Below, one piece after another: positions 9,191 through 18,036 of a stretch of 64,000 bases of DNA (positions within the stretch are counted from its first letter, which is position 1; the number at the start of each line of letters is the position of its first letter). The stretch comes from Rhodoferax sp. OV413 (GTDB lineage Bacteria; Pseudomonadota; Gammaproteobacteria; Burkholderiales; Burkholderiaceae_C). The DNA is taken from assembly GCA_945861785.1 (NCBI GenBank), contig CAMAWD010000021.1:1-64000 (forward strand), given 5' to 3'. A program made the translations under genes and the position numbers. Below the pieces are notes generated by a model. That model ran no database searches and was not told where the DNA came from. It saw nothing but the letters and a program-made list of their open reading frames with translations.

Positions 9191-10405
9191 TCACGGTACC
9201 AGGCCGAGCTCGCGCCCGGCCTGCGTGAATGCCGCCGCCGCACGGTCCAGATCGGCGCGCTCGTGCGCGGCACTGAGCTGCACCCGGATGCGGGCCTGCC
9301 CCTTGGGCACCACCGGGAAGAAGAACCCCACCACGTACACGCCAAGCTCCAGCAGGCGCGCCGCAAGCTGCTGCGCGCGGGCGGCATCGAACACCATGAT
9401 CGGGACGATCGGGTGTTCACCGGGCTTGATGTCGAAACCGGCCGCAGCGATGGCTTTACGGAAGTGGCGCGTGTTGTCCGCGAGCTTGTCGCGCAGGGCG
9501 GTTGAGCCTTCCAGCAGATCGAGCACGGCGATCGAGGCGCCCACGATGACGGGTGCAACCGTGTTCGAGAACAGGTAGGGGCGCGAGCGCTGGCGCAGCA
9601 GCTCGACCACTTCGCGCCGCGCACTGGTGAACCCGCCAGAGGCGCCGCCCAGTGCCTTGCCCAAAGTGCCCGTGATGATGTCGACCCGGCCGAACACACC
9701 CCGGTGTTCATGCGTGCCGCGCCCGGTGGCGCCCATGAAACCGGTGGCATGGCATTCGTCCACGCCCAGCAACGCGCCATGCGCGTCGCAGATGCTGCGC
9801 ATGGCGTCGAGTTGGGCCACCGTTCCGTCCATCGAGAACACGCCGTCGGTGAACACCAGTTTGTAGCGCGCACCCTCTGCGCCGGCCTGCTGCAGGCAGC
9901 GCTCGAGGTCGGCCATGTCGTTGTGTTTGTACCGGTAGCGGCGTGCCTTGCACAGGCGGATGCCGTCGATGATGGACGCATGGTTGAGCTCGTCGCTGAT
10001 GACGGCATCGGTCTCGCCCAGCAGCGGCTCGAACAGCCCCCCGTTGGCGTCGAAGGCTGCGGCGTACAAAATGGTGTCCTCGGTGCCGAGAAAGCGTGAA
10101 AGGCGGGCCTCCAGCGTCTTGTGCAGGTCCTGCGTGCCGCAGATGAACCGCACCGAGCTCAATCCGTAGCCGTGTGTGCGAAGCGCCTGGTGCGCCGCCT
10201 CCACCACCTGCGGGTGCGAGGACAGCCCCAGGTAGTTGTTGGCGCACATGTTGAGCACCTCGCGCACGGTTCCGTCGGCTGCCACCGTACGGATATGGGC
10301 GCCCTGCGGCGTGGCGATGACGCGTTCTGCCTTGTACAGGCCGCTGTCGCGGATGGCCTGCAGCTCCTGCCCGAGGTGGTGGTGGAAGTCCTGGCTGGTG
10401 GTCAT
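9191..10405 (-). CDS. kbl: 2-amino-3-ketobutyrate CoA ligase (glycine C-acetyltransferase)
   Basis: A PLP enzyme of the alpha-oxoamine synthase family that cleaves 2-amino-3-ketobutyrate with CoA to glycine and acetyl-CoA. It is 404 aa, close to the usual 398. The PLP lysine is Lys250 in [10 protein letters not shown], and the substrate region [12 protein letters not shown] and the VDECHATG motif are conserved. The start ATG follows a GGAGAG ribosome-binding site. The gene comes first in a two-gene unit with the threonine dehydrogenase gene downstream, giving the complete threonine-to-glycine pathway. The AONS-family alternative (BioF) is unlikely given the neighbour and the sequence. Confidence 0.94.
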   Translation of the reverse strand: MTTSQDFHHHLGQELQAIRDSGLYKAERVIATPQGAHIRTVAADGTVREVLNMCANNYLGLSSHPQVVEAAHQALRTHGYGLSSVRFICGTQDLHKTLEARLSRFLGTEDTILYAAAFDANGGLFEPLLGETDAVISDELNHASIIDGIRLCKARRYRYKHNDMADLERCLQQAGAEGARYKLVFTDGVFSMDGTVAQLDAMRSICDAHGALLGVDECHATGFMGATGRGTHEHRGVFGRVDIITGTLGKALGGASGGFTSARREVVELLRQRSRPYLFSNTVAPVIVGASIAVLDLLEGSTALRDKLADNTRHFRKAIAAAGFDIKPGEHPIVPIMVFDAARAQQLAARLLELGVYVVGFFFPVVPKGQARIRVQLSAAHERADLDRAAAAFTQAGRELGLVP

Positions 10406-10626
10406 TTTTCTCTCCGGTGGGGCGGGTTGTGCGCATTGCGCATTCTCGGCCCGATCGAACTGGCGATACGGCGCGTTACGCCGCAGACCGGCCACACGCC
10501 TTCCGCAACCCGGCCAAGACCGTGGCAAGCGCCTGGCTGGTGGTGGTGCATCCGGGTTGAGTTTGCCCGGGCGGCGCTGGGCGCCATGTGCGCATCTGCG
10601 GCGGCAACAGCAGGTCGGTCATCGGA

Positions 10627-11114
10627 TCAAAGCTTGACCCCGGCGCCCTTTACCGTGGGCGCAAGTGCATCGACCTGCTCTTTCACGTAGTAAGCACGTC
10701 GATGCCGACAGGGATCACGCCAGAGATCAGGTCCGTCGTCATGGGCGCACCGCCACGGTAAGGCACGTGGACCAGGTTGAGCCCGAGTTCCTTTTTCATC
10801 AATTCACCGTAGATGTGGCCGATGGACGCCGGCCCACCAGAGCCGAAATCGAGCCGGCCCAGTTTGCGCGCCTGGGCTTCGACGTCGGTGAGAGTCCGCA
10901 GACCGGCAGCCGGGTTGGCCATCACCACACAGGGGGCGGCTCCCACTGACGCTATGTGGGTGAAACCTTCGACCGGATCGCAGGGCAGCTTGTCCAGGGC
11001 AAATGGCCCGATCGACACCGGCGTGGAGTTGGACAACATCAGGGTGTAGCCATCGGCCGGGGATTGCAGGGCAAAGCGGCGCGTCCTGGAAGGCGGCAAC
11101 GGAAGGTGGGTCAT
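10627..11114 (-). pseudogene. Bug/TctC-type periplasmic receptor, degenerate
   Basis: A remnant of a tripartite-tricarboxylate (Bug) solute-binding protein. The reading frame from 11114 to 10683 contains the conserved ADGYTLMLSNSTP, DFGSGGPASIGH and HVPYRGGAPMTTDLISG segments. It lacks the signal peptide and first ~60 residues, and stops right after GIDVLTT. A second frame then gives YVKEQVDALAPTVKGAGVKL and a stop at 10627, which is the typical C-terminus of the family. About 100 residues between the two pieces are gone. Deletion plus frame change makes this a dead gene. Bases 10406-10626 between it and kbl hold no credible gene. Confidence 0.75.
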
Positions 11115-11657
11115 GGAGAAAAGTCCTTATGAACAAAGCAGTCTGCACGGATCAGCCTGCGGGCCAAGCCGAGCATGGATCGTGCCAAGCCTGCGTGCGA
11201 CCGGCACCAGCTCAATGCCGGCCCTCGTCGGTTGGCACCGCGCCCCGGCGCTGCTCCAACACCAGAAAGGCCTCGACCGCATCACCCTCGGCGATGAAAA
11301 GCTCCTGGCGGCACAGCGCGAGCGGGCAGCCTGTCATGCGGGCCAAGGCACAGGCCTGGTCACGAAAACGCACCGAACGAAAATCCATGCCCGCCTGATC
11401 GCCCGGGTCTTGCAACAGGTTCACGACCAATCCTCCCCATGCCCCGATGTGTGGTGCTACCCCGTCATATCGGCACAAATGCCGCCGGCATGAGCCCGCA
11501 GGGCCGCCCCAAGGGCGAATACAGCAGCCCGCAGGGCGAAGGCACCCTGATGAGCCCGCAGGGCCGCCCCAAGGGCGAATACCGCAATGCGCAGCATGCA
11601 GGTTGCCTGATAAGCCCCACCGGCGGGGGAAAACCCCCGGCTACACTGAATTCGACC
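11115..11657. other. Intergenic stretch with repeats and one doubtful small ORF
   Basis: About 540 bases without a convincing gene. On the minus strand, 11212-11445 can be read as a small Cys-containing protein (LLQDPGDQAGMDFRSVRF...ELFIAEGDAVEAFLVLEQ). It has protein-like composition but I recognise no family, and a real gene is perhaps one chance in three. The right-hand part holds the duplicated repeat described separately. A hairpin-prone ggcgggggaaaaccccc stretch lies just before the GNAT gene. Confidence 0.35.
11490..11582 (+). repeat. Duplicated 33-bp repeat (atgagcccgcagggcc...)
   Basis: A 33-bp unit starting atgagcccgcagggccgccc and ending aagggcgaatac occurs perfectly at 11490-11522 and 11550-11582, exactly 60 bp apart. 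A partial third copy of its core (agcccgcagggcgaa) lies between them at about 11525-11539. If translated it reads MSPQGRPKGEY. The position upstream of a gene and the mosaic structure suggest a dispersed intergenic repeat family, not coding sequence. Confidence 0.7.
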
Positions 11658-12401
11658 ATGCCCCACAACCCTGAACTGCGCCGGATTGAAGAACTCGGCC
11701 TCAATTCGTCGGCCCCGCCCGGGCAGCTGTTGTACGACGGCTGGCTGCTGCGCCTGCTGCCAGGCCAGGCCAAGCGCGCGCGCTCCGTGAACGCGGTCTA
11801 CCCGTCCCAATTGCCACTGGAGCGCAAGATCGCCTACTGCGAGCAGTTGTACCGCCAGCACGACTTGCCGGTGGTCTTTCGCATCACGCCGTTTTCGGAG
11901 CCCGCCACGCTCGATGGACAACTCGAACAGCTGGGCTACCCGCGTTTCGACACCACCGCAGTGGAAACCACGAGCATCGACCCCGCGCAACTCCGCGACT
12001 GGCCTGCCGAACGCCTGGCCCTGCCCGAATGGGTCGAAACCGTCGGCGCACTGCGCGGCTCTGGGCAACTGGCCCGGGCTGGCCACCTCGCCCGGCTGCA
12101 AAGCACGCTCTTGCCGCAATGCCCGCTGGTGGTGCGCCGCGCTGGGGAGGTTGTGGCCACGGGTTTGGTCATCGTCGAAGATGGCTGGGCGGGCCTGTTC
12201 GATATCGTCACCGCGACCCACGCTCGGCAACAGGGCTTTGGTCGCCAGATCGTCGAAAGCCTGCTGCGCACCGCCTGGGAGCTCGGCGCCCGGCAGAGTT
12301 ACCTGCAGGTGGGGGCCGACAATACCCCCGCCCGGCAGCTCTACGCGCGTTACGGATTCCGCGAACGCTACCTGTACTGGTACCGTGGCCACTCCGATTG
12401 A
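11658..12401 (+). CDS. GNAT-family N-acetyltransferase
   Basis: A 247-aa protein whose C-terminal half (about 140-245) is a GNAT acetyltransferase domain. The acetyl-CoA loop is seen as THARQQGFGRQIVESLL (R-x-x-G-x-G/A type), and the YLQVGADNTPARQLYARYGFRERYLYWYR tail is typical. The N-terminal half (LLYDGWLLRLLPGQAKRARSVN) is shared by a group of GNATs described in genomes as acetyltransferases with an extra N-terminal domain. I used the ATG giving MPHNPELRR; longer in-frame starts would run through the intergenic repeat. The acceptor substrate is unknown. The creA-like gene follows after 19 bp. Confidence 0.85.
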   Translation: MPHNPELRRIEELGLNSSAPPGQLLYDGWLLRLLPGQAKRARSVNAVYPSQLPLERKIAYCEQLYRQHDLPVVFRITPFSEPATLDGQLEQLGYPRFDTTAVETTSIDPAQLRDWPAERLALPEWVETVGALRGSGQLARAGHLARLQSTLLPQCPLVVRRAGEVVATGLVIVEDGWAGLFDIVTATHARQQGFGRQIVESLLRTAWELGARQSYLQVGADNTPARQLYARYGFRERYLYWYRGHSD

Positions 12402-12420
12402 CCCCCGAAAGCACCCACCC

Positions 12421-12888
12421 ATGAAAAGACTGCCCGCCGCCCTGATGTCGCTCGCCCTGGTCGCCTGCGTGCGCGCCGACCAGGTGGGCGAGGTCTCCAC
12501 CGCGTTCATCCTGATCGGGGCCAACCACAAGGTTGTGGTCGATGCCTACGACGACCCGAAGGTCAAGGGGGTCACCTGTTATGTGTCACGCGCCAAGACC
12601 GGCGGCATGATGGGGGCCATCGGCCTGGCCGAGGACAAGGCCGAGGCGTCCATCGCGTGCCGGCAGGTCGGGCCGATTGCGTTCACCGACAAGAAGATGG
12701 ACGACCAGGAGGAGATGTTCAACGAGCGCATCTCTGCCGTGTTCAAGAAATTGCGTGTGGTGCGCATGGTCGACCGCAAGCGCAATGTGCTGGTCTACCT
12801 GACGTATTCAGACCGGCTGATCGACGGCTCGCCACAGAACAGCGTGACGGCGGTGCCACTGGGCGCCGCGGTATTGCCCGGCAAATAG
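12421..12888 (+). CDS. creA: CreA-family periplasmic protein
   Basis: A 155-aa protein with a cleavable signal (MKRLPAALMSLALVACVRA) and a CreA domain of unknown function. Family-typical stretches are DQVGEVSTAF, HKVVVDAYDDPKVKGVTCYVSRAKTGG and GSPQNSVTAVPLG. CreA is widely conserved in proteobacteria, but its role is not established. The signal resembles both a Sec signal and a possible lipobox (ALVAC). It lies downstream of the GNAT gene and convergent with the minus-strand lipoprotein gene. Confidence 0.9.
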   Translation: MKRLPAALMSLALVACVRADQVGEVSTAFILIGANHKVVVDAYDDPKVKGVTCYVSRAKTGGMMGAIGLAEDKAEASIACRQVGPIAFTDKKMDDQEEMFNERISAVFKKLRVVRMVDRKRNVLVYLTYSDRLIDGSPQNSVTAVPLGAAVLPGK

Positions 12889-12894
12889 GCAGGC

Positions 12895-13334
12895 TCAGGG
12901 CAAGGTGCCCTCGGGCACGCGCTGGTAGGTCACTTGCCGCCCGCGGATGCGATCGACACCGACAAACTCGGCGCGGGACGTGAACCGCAGCTCGAAGGTC
13001 GCAAACGGCACCGTCGGCGCAGATACCGGCAGGCCGTTGACGAGCCGGTAGTGGCGCTTGAGGTTGGTGCCGTCGAACAGCCAGGTGCCCGAACCATGTG
13101 ACTCCCTGGGCACCGCCGTATCCACCGAGACCACGGCGGACCGCTCATGAAAACTGCCATCCGGCTCCAGCACCAGCACGCGTCGCACCCGTGTGCCAGC
13201 CTCGTCGTAGGCGCGCAGCCAGGTGCCGACCAGGCGCACGCGCACCGTGTCGGTGGCCGAATCTTCGGGGGGCGGTCGCAGGCTGCCAGCGGAGCGACCA
13301 GACAAGCAATCAGGAACAGGTGGTGCCACGTCAT
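12895..13334 (-). CDS. Small lipoprotein of unknown function, apparently frameshifted
   Basis: I do not recognise the family. From the ATG at 13334 one frame gives a clear lipoprotein signal, MTWHHLFLIACLVAPLAAC, then DRPP, after which it turns nonsensical. The neighbouring frame continues sensibly as EDSATDTVRVRLVGTWLRAYDEAG and ends in TYQRVPEGTLP. The switch falls on a run of six G (13267-13272, C on the coding strand). One extra base there would restore a single ~145-aa lipoprotein. An annotation program would probably call only the 3' frame from a GTG at 13329. This is either a real slippage mutation or a sequencing error. Confidence 0.6.
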
Positions 13335-13404
13335 GGCTGCATGCTACGCCGGCCCCGTCAGGGGCGCTGCCGTGCCGTGCACAGTCTGCGCCTGCGTCGC
13401 CAGG

Positions 13405-14379
13405 CTACCAATCGATGTTGGGCACGTCAGCACGCGCCTGCGCCTGGCGCAACACCGCGCCCGCCGCAGCCAGGTCCTGCGCGGTGTGCCCCAACGACTT
13501 GTAGACCGTGATATCGGCATCCGTCAGGCGCCCGGGCACGCGGCCAAGCAGCACCTCGCCGATCTCTCCCAGGAGGTGCGAATCGCCCACCACCCCATCC
13601 TGCAACGCCCCCAGCCATTCACCTGCCTGCGCGGCGGCACTGGCGCGCGCGTCGACAAAAAATCGGCTGCGCCGCACCACCTCGTTGTCGGCCTCGCGCG
13701 CGGCAGCCACACTGGCACCCACCAGATTGACATGCTGGCCCGGGACCAGCCACGCACCCTGCAGAATCGGCTCGCGCGAGGACGACACGGTGCACACCAC
13801 GTCGGCACCGTTCACGGCGTCCTGCGCACTGCCCATGGCCACCACCTCCACGCCATCCAGCGGGCCGAGATGTGCGGCGAAACTTGCCACGTTCTCGGCC
13901 GTGCGACTCCACAACTGCAGGCGGGTGACCGGCAACACCGCCCGCAGCGCATGCACGTGCCAAAGGGCCTGGTGCCCGGTGCCCAGCAGCGCCACCACCC
14001 GACTGCCAGGCCGGGCCAGCGCGCGCGTGGCCACCGCGCTGGCGGCCGCAGTGCGCAAGGCCGTCAGACTGTTGCTCTCGAGCACAGCGACCGGGGCGCC
14101 GGACACCGCATCGAACAGCACCACGGCCCCTGCGTGGCTGGGCAACCCCAGTGCGCCGTTGCCGGGGTACAGCGCGAGCACCTTGACGCCGAAACAACCG
14201 TGTTCGAGCATGGCGCCCGGCATCACGCCCATGGCGTTGGGGGCGGTCAGCGCCATCACCGTGCGCAAGGGCGACAATACCTGCTGGCTTGACAAGGCCC
14301 GCATGGCGGCGTCGACCACCTCGATGCAATGCCCGATGGGCAACAGGGATTCGATGGCTGCTGCGCCGAGAACTCGCAT
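13405..14379 (-). CDS. Ornithine cyclodeaminase / mu-crystallin family protein
   Basis: A 324-aa NAD(P)-dependent protein of the ornithine cyclodeaminase superfamily. The Rossmann loop LLGTGHQALWHVHAL (GxGxxA-like) lies near residues 128-142. Arg in SLTALRTAAASAVA and the VNLVGAS and TVYKSLGHTAQDLAAA motifs are typical. Members include ornithine cyclodeaminase, L-alanine dehydrogenase and 1-pyrroline-2-carboxylate reductase, and sequence alone does not decide between them. The Pro-Gly-Asn (YPGN) stretch after KVLALY is a general family feature. The start ATG has a GGAG four bases upstream. It diverges from gshA across about 180 bp. Confidence 0.82.
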   Translation of the reverse strand: MRVLGAAAIESLLPIGHCIEVVDAAMRALSSQQVLSPLRTVMALTAPNAMGVMPGAMLEHGCFGVKVLALYPGNGALGLPSHAGAVVLFDAVSGAPVAVLESNSLTALRTAAASAVATRALARPGSRVVALLGTGHQALWHVHALRAVLPVTRLQLWSRTAENVASFAAHLGPLDGVEVVAMGSAQDAVNGADVVCTVSSSREPILQGAWLVPGQHVNLVGASVAAAREADNEVVRRSRFFVDARASAAAQAGEWLGALQDGVVGDSHLLGEIGEVLLGRVPGRLTDADITVYKSLGHTAQDLAAAGAVLRQAQARADVPNIDW

Positions 14380-14556
14380 GCTGGCTCCTTCAGGTTGGGC
14401 AACTCGACTCCGGATTGTGTGGCACAAACCAGGCACAAAGGCCAGGCTGGCGGCACGCCATCGCGGCAGCCCGCGACCCGCTTCAACCCGGGGCCCTCGC
14501 CCACCGGCAAAAGCTGCCATACTGCCTCCCGTTTTGACTCACAGGGTGCATCGTCT

Positions 14557-16113
14557 ATGTTGAAGTTCACGTGTTGCGACGCGCAGGCGCAGTTTTCGGG
14601 CCGCGTGCAGGCGCAGGTGCTGCAGGGGATCCAGCGCGGATACGAGAAGGAATGCCTGCGGGTAGACCCCGACGGGCACCTGGCGCAGACGACGCACCCG
14701 GCGGCATTGGGCTCCAAGCTCACCCATCCCTGGATCACCACCGACTATTCAGAGGCCCTGCTCGAGTTCATCACCCCGCCCAGCAAGGACCCGGCATTTC
14801 CGCTGCAGTTCCTGCGCGACATCCACCGTTTCACCACCCCGCGCCTGGGCACCGAGACGATGTGGGCCAGCTCCATGCCCTGCCTGCTGGGCGACGACAG
14901 CAACATCCCGTTGGCCGACTACGGCAGCTCCAACAAGGCCAAATTCAAATATGTGTACCGCGAAGGCCTGGGCCTGCGTTACGGCCGCCAGATGCAGACG
15001 ATTGCCGGTGTGCACTACAACTGGTCCTTGCCCGAGGCTTTCTGGGAGGCTCTGCATGGTTGTTGCGAAAGCCAGGACTCACTGCAGAACTTCAGCAGCG
15101 CCCGCTACTTCGGGTTGATCCGCAACTTCCTGCGTTACGGCTGGTTGGTGCCTTACCTGTTTGGCGCCTCCCCCGCCATCTGCCAGTCGTTCCTGCAAGG
15201 CCGCAAGTCGGACCTGCAGGAGTTGGTGCCAGGCACGCTGTACGGGCCCTACGCCACCAGCCTGCGTATGAGCGACCTGGGTTACCAGAACAGTGCGCAG
15301 ACAAAGCTGCATGTGAGCTTCAACTCGCTGCCCGAATACACCGATGCACTGGAAGCCGCGATCCGCACGCCCGACCCGTACTACCAGCAGCTCGGTGTGC
15401 GCGATGGCGACCACTGGAAACAACTCAACGCCAACCTGCTGCAGATCGAGAACGAGTTCTATGCCGCCATGCGCCCCAAACGCATCGGCCGCGAGCGCCC
15501 TGCCAAGGCGCTGCGCACGCAAGGCGTGGAGTACATCGAGATGCGCCTGTTCGACCTGAACCCCATGGTCGACATCGGCATCACGCCCGAGCAGGGCAGT
15601 TTTGCCGACGTGCTGTTGCTGATGTGCCTGTTCCGCGACAGCCCGCCCATCAGCGCACGCGAGCAGGGCGAGAACGACGAAAACAAGCGCCGCGTCGTCA
15701 CCCGCGGCCGCCAGCCCGACCTGCACCTGCTGGTGCACAACCACGAACAAGCCATGCGCCCGATGGCGCACGAATTGTTCGACGACATGGCACCCTTTGC
15801 AGAGATGCTCGACGCCGCCTACGGTGGCCAGCGCTACGCCAGCGCCATGGTCCTGTTGCGCCAGCGCATCGACCAGCCCGACCTGTGCCCATCGGCCCAG
15901 GTGCTGGAAGCCGCGCGTGAACACAAGGGTTTCTTCAAATACGCCATGGCGGTGTCGGAGCAACACAAACAGACCCTGCTGGCCCAGCCGCTGGAAGGCG
16001 ACACCCTGCAACGCTTCGAGATCAGTGCGGCCGACTCGCTGGCGTTGCACAGGCGCATCGAGGACAACGAGCAGGGGAGTTTCGAGGAGTATGTGGCGGG
16101 GTATTACGCGTAG
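14557..16113 (+). CDS. gshA: Glutamate-cysteine ligase (E. coli class)
   Basis: Catalyses the first step of glutathione synthesis, ATP-dependent joining of L-glutamate and L-cysteine. The product is 518 aa, equal to the E. coli enzyme in length. Conserved segments include RGYEKECLRV, ITTDYSEALLEFITPP, GVHYNWSLPEAFW, SARYFGLIRNFLRYGW, LRTQGVEYIEMRLFDLNP and the C-terminal region ending EEYVAGYYA. Beta-proteobacteria also carry another GshA class, but this is clearly the gamma-type fold. The ATG is preceded by a weak ribosome-binding site. Downstream, after about 65 bp, comes a hairpin and then decayed HNH/ATPase genes. Confidence 0.93.
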   Translation: MLKFTCCDAQAQFSGRVQAQVLQGIQRGYEKECLRVDPDGHLAQTTHPAALGSKLTHPWITTDYSEALLEFITPPSKDPAFPLQFLRDIHRFTTPRLGTETMWASSMPCLLGDDSNIPLADYGSSNKAKFKYVYREGLGLRYGRQMQTIAGVHYNWSLPEAFWEALHGCCESQDSLQNFSSARYFGLIRNFLRYGWLVPYLFGASPAICQSFLQGRKSDLQELVPGTLYGPYATSLRMSDLGYQNSAQTKLHVSFNSLPEYTDALEAAIRTPDPYYQQLGVRDGDHWKQLNANLLQIENEFYAAMRPKRIGRERPAKALRTQGVEYIEMRLFDLNPMVDIGITPEQGSFADVLLLMCLFRDSPPISAREQGENDENKRRVVTRGRQPDLHLLVHNHEQAMRPMAHELFDDMAPFAEMLDAAYGGQRYASAMVLLRQRIDQPDLCPSAQVLEAAREHKGFFKYAMAVSEQHKQTLLAQPLEGDTLQRFEISAADSLALHRRIEDNEQGSFEEYVAGYYA

Positions 16114-16180
16114 GGCGGCAACGCCGTTTGCGTTCTCGGTTGCCGCGGCGGCGGTCGATTTTGTCCGGCTGATGCGCTGT

Positions 16181-16209
16181 TGTCACCCCAGGCAAAGCCC
16201 TGGGTGACA
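16181..16209 (+). repeat. Inverted repeat downstream of gshA
   Basis: The arms TGTCACCC-c-AGG and CCT-GGGTGACA pair over 11 bp with one bulged C and a 6-nt loop. The repeat sits between gshA and the truncated HNH gene, 2 bp before that gene's first ATG. There is no T-run, so it is at best a weak terminator. It could also mark the end of an inserted element. Confidence 0.4.
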
Positions 16210-16211
16210 CC

Positions 16212-16600
16212 ATGCCAATAGAAGGAAGAACCCGCTCGGCAAGCGTTGAAGTCCGCGTCAACCAAGCCAGATTCCGACGCGCTGTACTGGCAGGCTACAA
16301 CGCAAGCTGCTGCATTTCCGGTCTCTGCCATGGACAACTTGTCATAACGAGCCACATCGTGCCATGGAGCGAAGACACCAACAATCGACTCAATCCGCAG
16401 AACGGGCTGTGCCTGTCAGCCCTGCACGACCGAGCCTTCGATCAGGGTTTGATCACCGTCATGCCGGACGACTTCACCGTGCGGGTTTCTCCTGAGCTGC
16501 ACGCGAAAGTCAGCGACCCGTTTCTGTCTGCTGGCCTACTGCAGTTTGATCGGAAACGCATCCGACCGCCTGAGAACCCCTGCCGACGTCGCGCAACTGA
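16212..16600 (+). pseudogene. HNH endonuclease, C-terminal half only
   Basis: Encodes the HNH nuclease domain found at the C-terminus of restriction-type HNH proteins: RVNQARFRRAVLAGYNASCCISGL, SHIVPWSEDTNNRLNPQNGLCLSALHDRAFD, and the FDRKRIR tail. The usual N-terminal ~150 residues are absent; the ORF begins right at the VRVNQ region with MPIEGRTRSAS. The 3' end is also lost: after about residue 120 the frame runs into a truncated ATPase gene and continues only as nonsense to 16655. The HNH metal-binding His and Asn are present, but I judge the gene non-functional as it stands. Confidence 0.7.
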
Positions 16601-17661
16601 GCGATCCTTCCGCATTTTTCGCCCGCCATGCAGACCGGCTGGTGATTCTGGATGAGGTACAGCGCATGCCGGGCATGTTTGCCACGCTGCGCGGTGTCAT
16701 CGACCAGCGCAGAAGAAGCGGCAGGCGCAATGCGCAGTTCCTGCTGCTCGGGTCGGCCAGCATAGACCTCTTGTCGCAATCGTCCGAGAGCCTTGCCGGT
16801 CGGCTGGCCTATGTGGAGCTGGCCCCCTTCGTGGTCACTGAATTGCCCGCCGGCGAGGCCGCCACGCCCGGTGCGTTGTGGCTGCGCGGCGGCTTTCCCG
16901 ACTCCTACCTCGCGCGCAGCGACGCGGCCAGCCTGCGCTGGCGCCAACAGTTCATCAGCACCTACCTCGAGCGCGACATACCGCAACTCGGGCCGCGCAT
17001 CCCGGCGCAGACCTTGCGGCAGTTCTGGACCATGCTCGCCTACGAACAAGCACAAATGCTGAACGCGGCCCGGCTTGCTGCCTCTTTGGGCGTGAGCGGC
17101 CAAACCGTCGCCCGCTACCTCGACCTGTTGTGCGACCTGATGCTGGTGCGCCGTCTGCAGCCCTGGGCGAAGCAGTCGGGCAAGCGCCTGGTCAAGGCCC
17201 CCAAGGTGTTCGTGCGCGACAGCGGGTTGGTGCATGCCTTGCTGGGTTTGGGCGATTCAAGCTCGCTTCTCTCACACCCGGTGGTGGGTGGTAGCTGGGA
17301 AGGCTGGATCATCGAGAACCTGCTGGCGTGTGCGCCGGCTGGCACACAGGCGAGTTATTACCGAACCGCAGTCGGGGCTGAAATCGACCTTGTTCTGGAG
17401 CTTCCCGGCGGGGCGTTATGGGCGGTGGAAATCAAACGCTCCAGTGCCCCTGTGGCGGCCAAAGGTTTTCACATTGCCTGCGACGATCTGGGCGCAACAC
17501 GGCAGCTGCTTGTCAGCAGCGCCAATACCCGTTTTCCGATGGCCGGCGGCATCGAACACGTACCTTTGCTGGCGCTGATGGAAGAGCTTAGAGCGCTGGC
17601 AAATTCGCCGGGTGCCGGCGCACAACCGTCAGGCCAGCGCCCGGCGCGCGATATACCCTGA
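16546..17661 (+). pseudogene. DUF4143 AAA ATP-binding protein lacking its N-terminus
   Basis: A remnant of the AAA_14/DUF4143 ATPase family. What remains starts with ASDRLRTPADVAQLSDPSAFF, then Walker B LVILDEVQRMP, the sensor-like FLLLGSAS, GGFPDSYLARSDAASLRWRQQFISTYLERDIPQLG, a winged-helix stretch, and the C-terminal DUF4143 nuclease-like domain (GWIIENLL...YYRTAVGAEIDLVLEL...WAVEIKRS). The first ~60 residues with Walker A are missing; the sequence joins the HNH remnant in another frame between about 16555 and 16580. Without a P-loop it should not bind ATP normally. Similar genes often decay near TA loci. Confidence 0.72.
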
Positions 17662-18015
17662 CCTCGACTCACCTGCGGCCTTGGCTGCCTGGTCGATCCT
17701 GCGCAGAACCCGCGAAGGCAAGGTGATGTTGATGCGCTCCGTCTTGTCAGACAACGAGGCAAGGTCCACAGTCACCAAGGCCCAAGTCCATCCGGTGAAA
17801 TCCGGGTTGGCTTGGTGCACGGCCAGCGAAGACGGTTCGGGCACGGGTTGGCCATCGTCAATGGCCACTTCCAGCCACAAGTCAATGGCTTCCTTCGCAT
17901 TGTCCAAGGCCTCGTCCAAGGTGTCGCCCGCCGAAAAACAGCCGGGCAAGTCGGGGACCACCACGCCAAAGGCCTGCGTGTCGGTTCCTGTCTCAATGGC
18001 AATGGGGTATCGCAT
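17629..18015 (-). CDS. hicB: HicB-family antitoxin
   Basis: A 128-aa antitoxin of a type II HicAB system. The N-terminal partial RNase-H-like fold (MRYPIAIETG...FGVVVPDLPGCFSAGDTLDEALDNAKEAIDLWLE) binds the toxin. The C-terminal ribbon-helix-helix (RINITLPSRVLRRIDQAAKAAGESRSGYIARRA) should bind DNA. The start ATG lies 21 bp after the hicA stop, with the toxin gene first in the operon as usual. The 3' end overlaps the truncated ATPase gene on the other strand by about 30 bp. Confidence 0.92.
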   Translation of the reverse strand: MRYPIAIETGTDTQAFGVVVPDLPGCFSAGDTLDEALDNAKEAIDLWLEVAIDDGQPVPEPSSLAVHQANPDFTGWTWALVTVDLASLSDKTERINITLPSRVLRRIDQAAKAAGESRSGYIARRALA

Positions 18016-18036
18016 CTGGCAATCCTTTCCGATCGA

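Noticed and set aside
10441-10560. A 39-codon open stretch on the plus strand between kbl and the Bug remnant (ending WLVVVHPG)
   Set aside because: There is no start codon with a ribosome-binding site and no recognisable family. It could be another gene tail, but nothing supports it.
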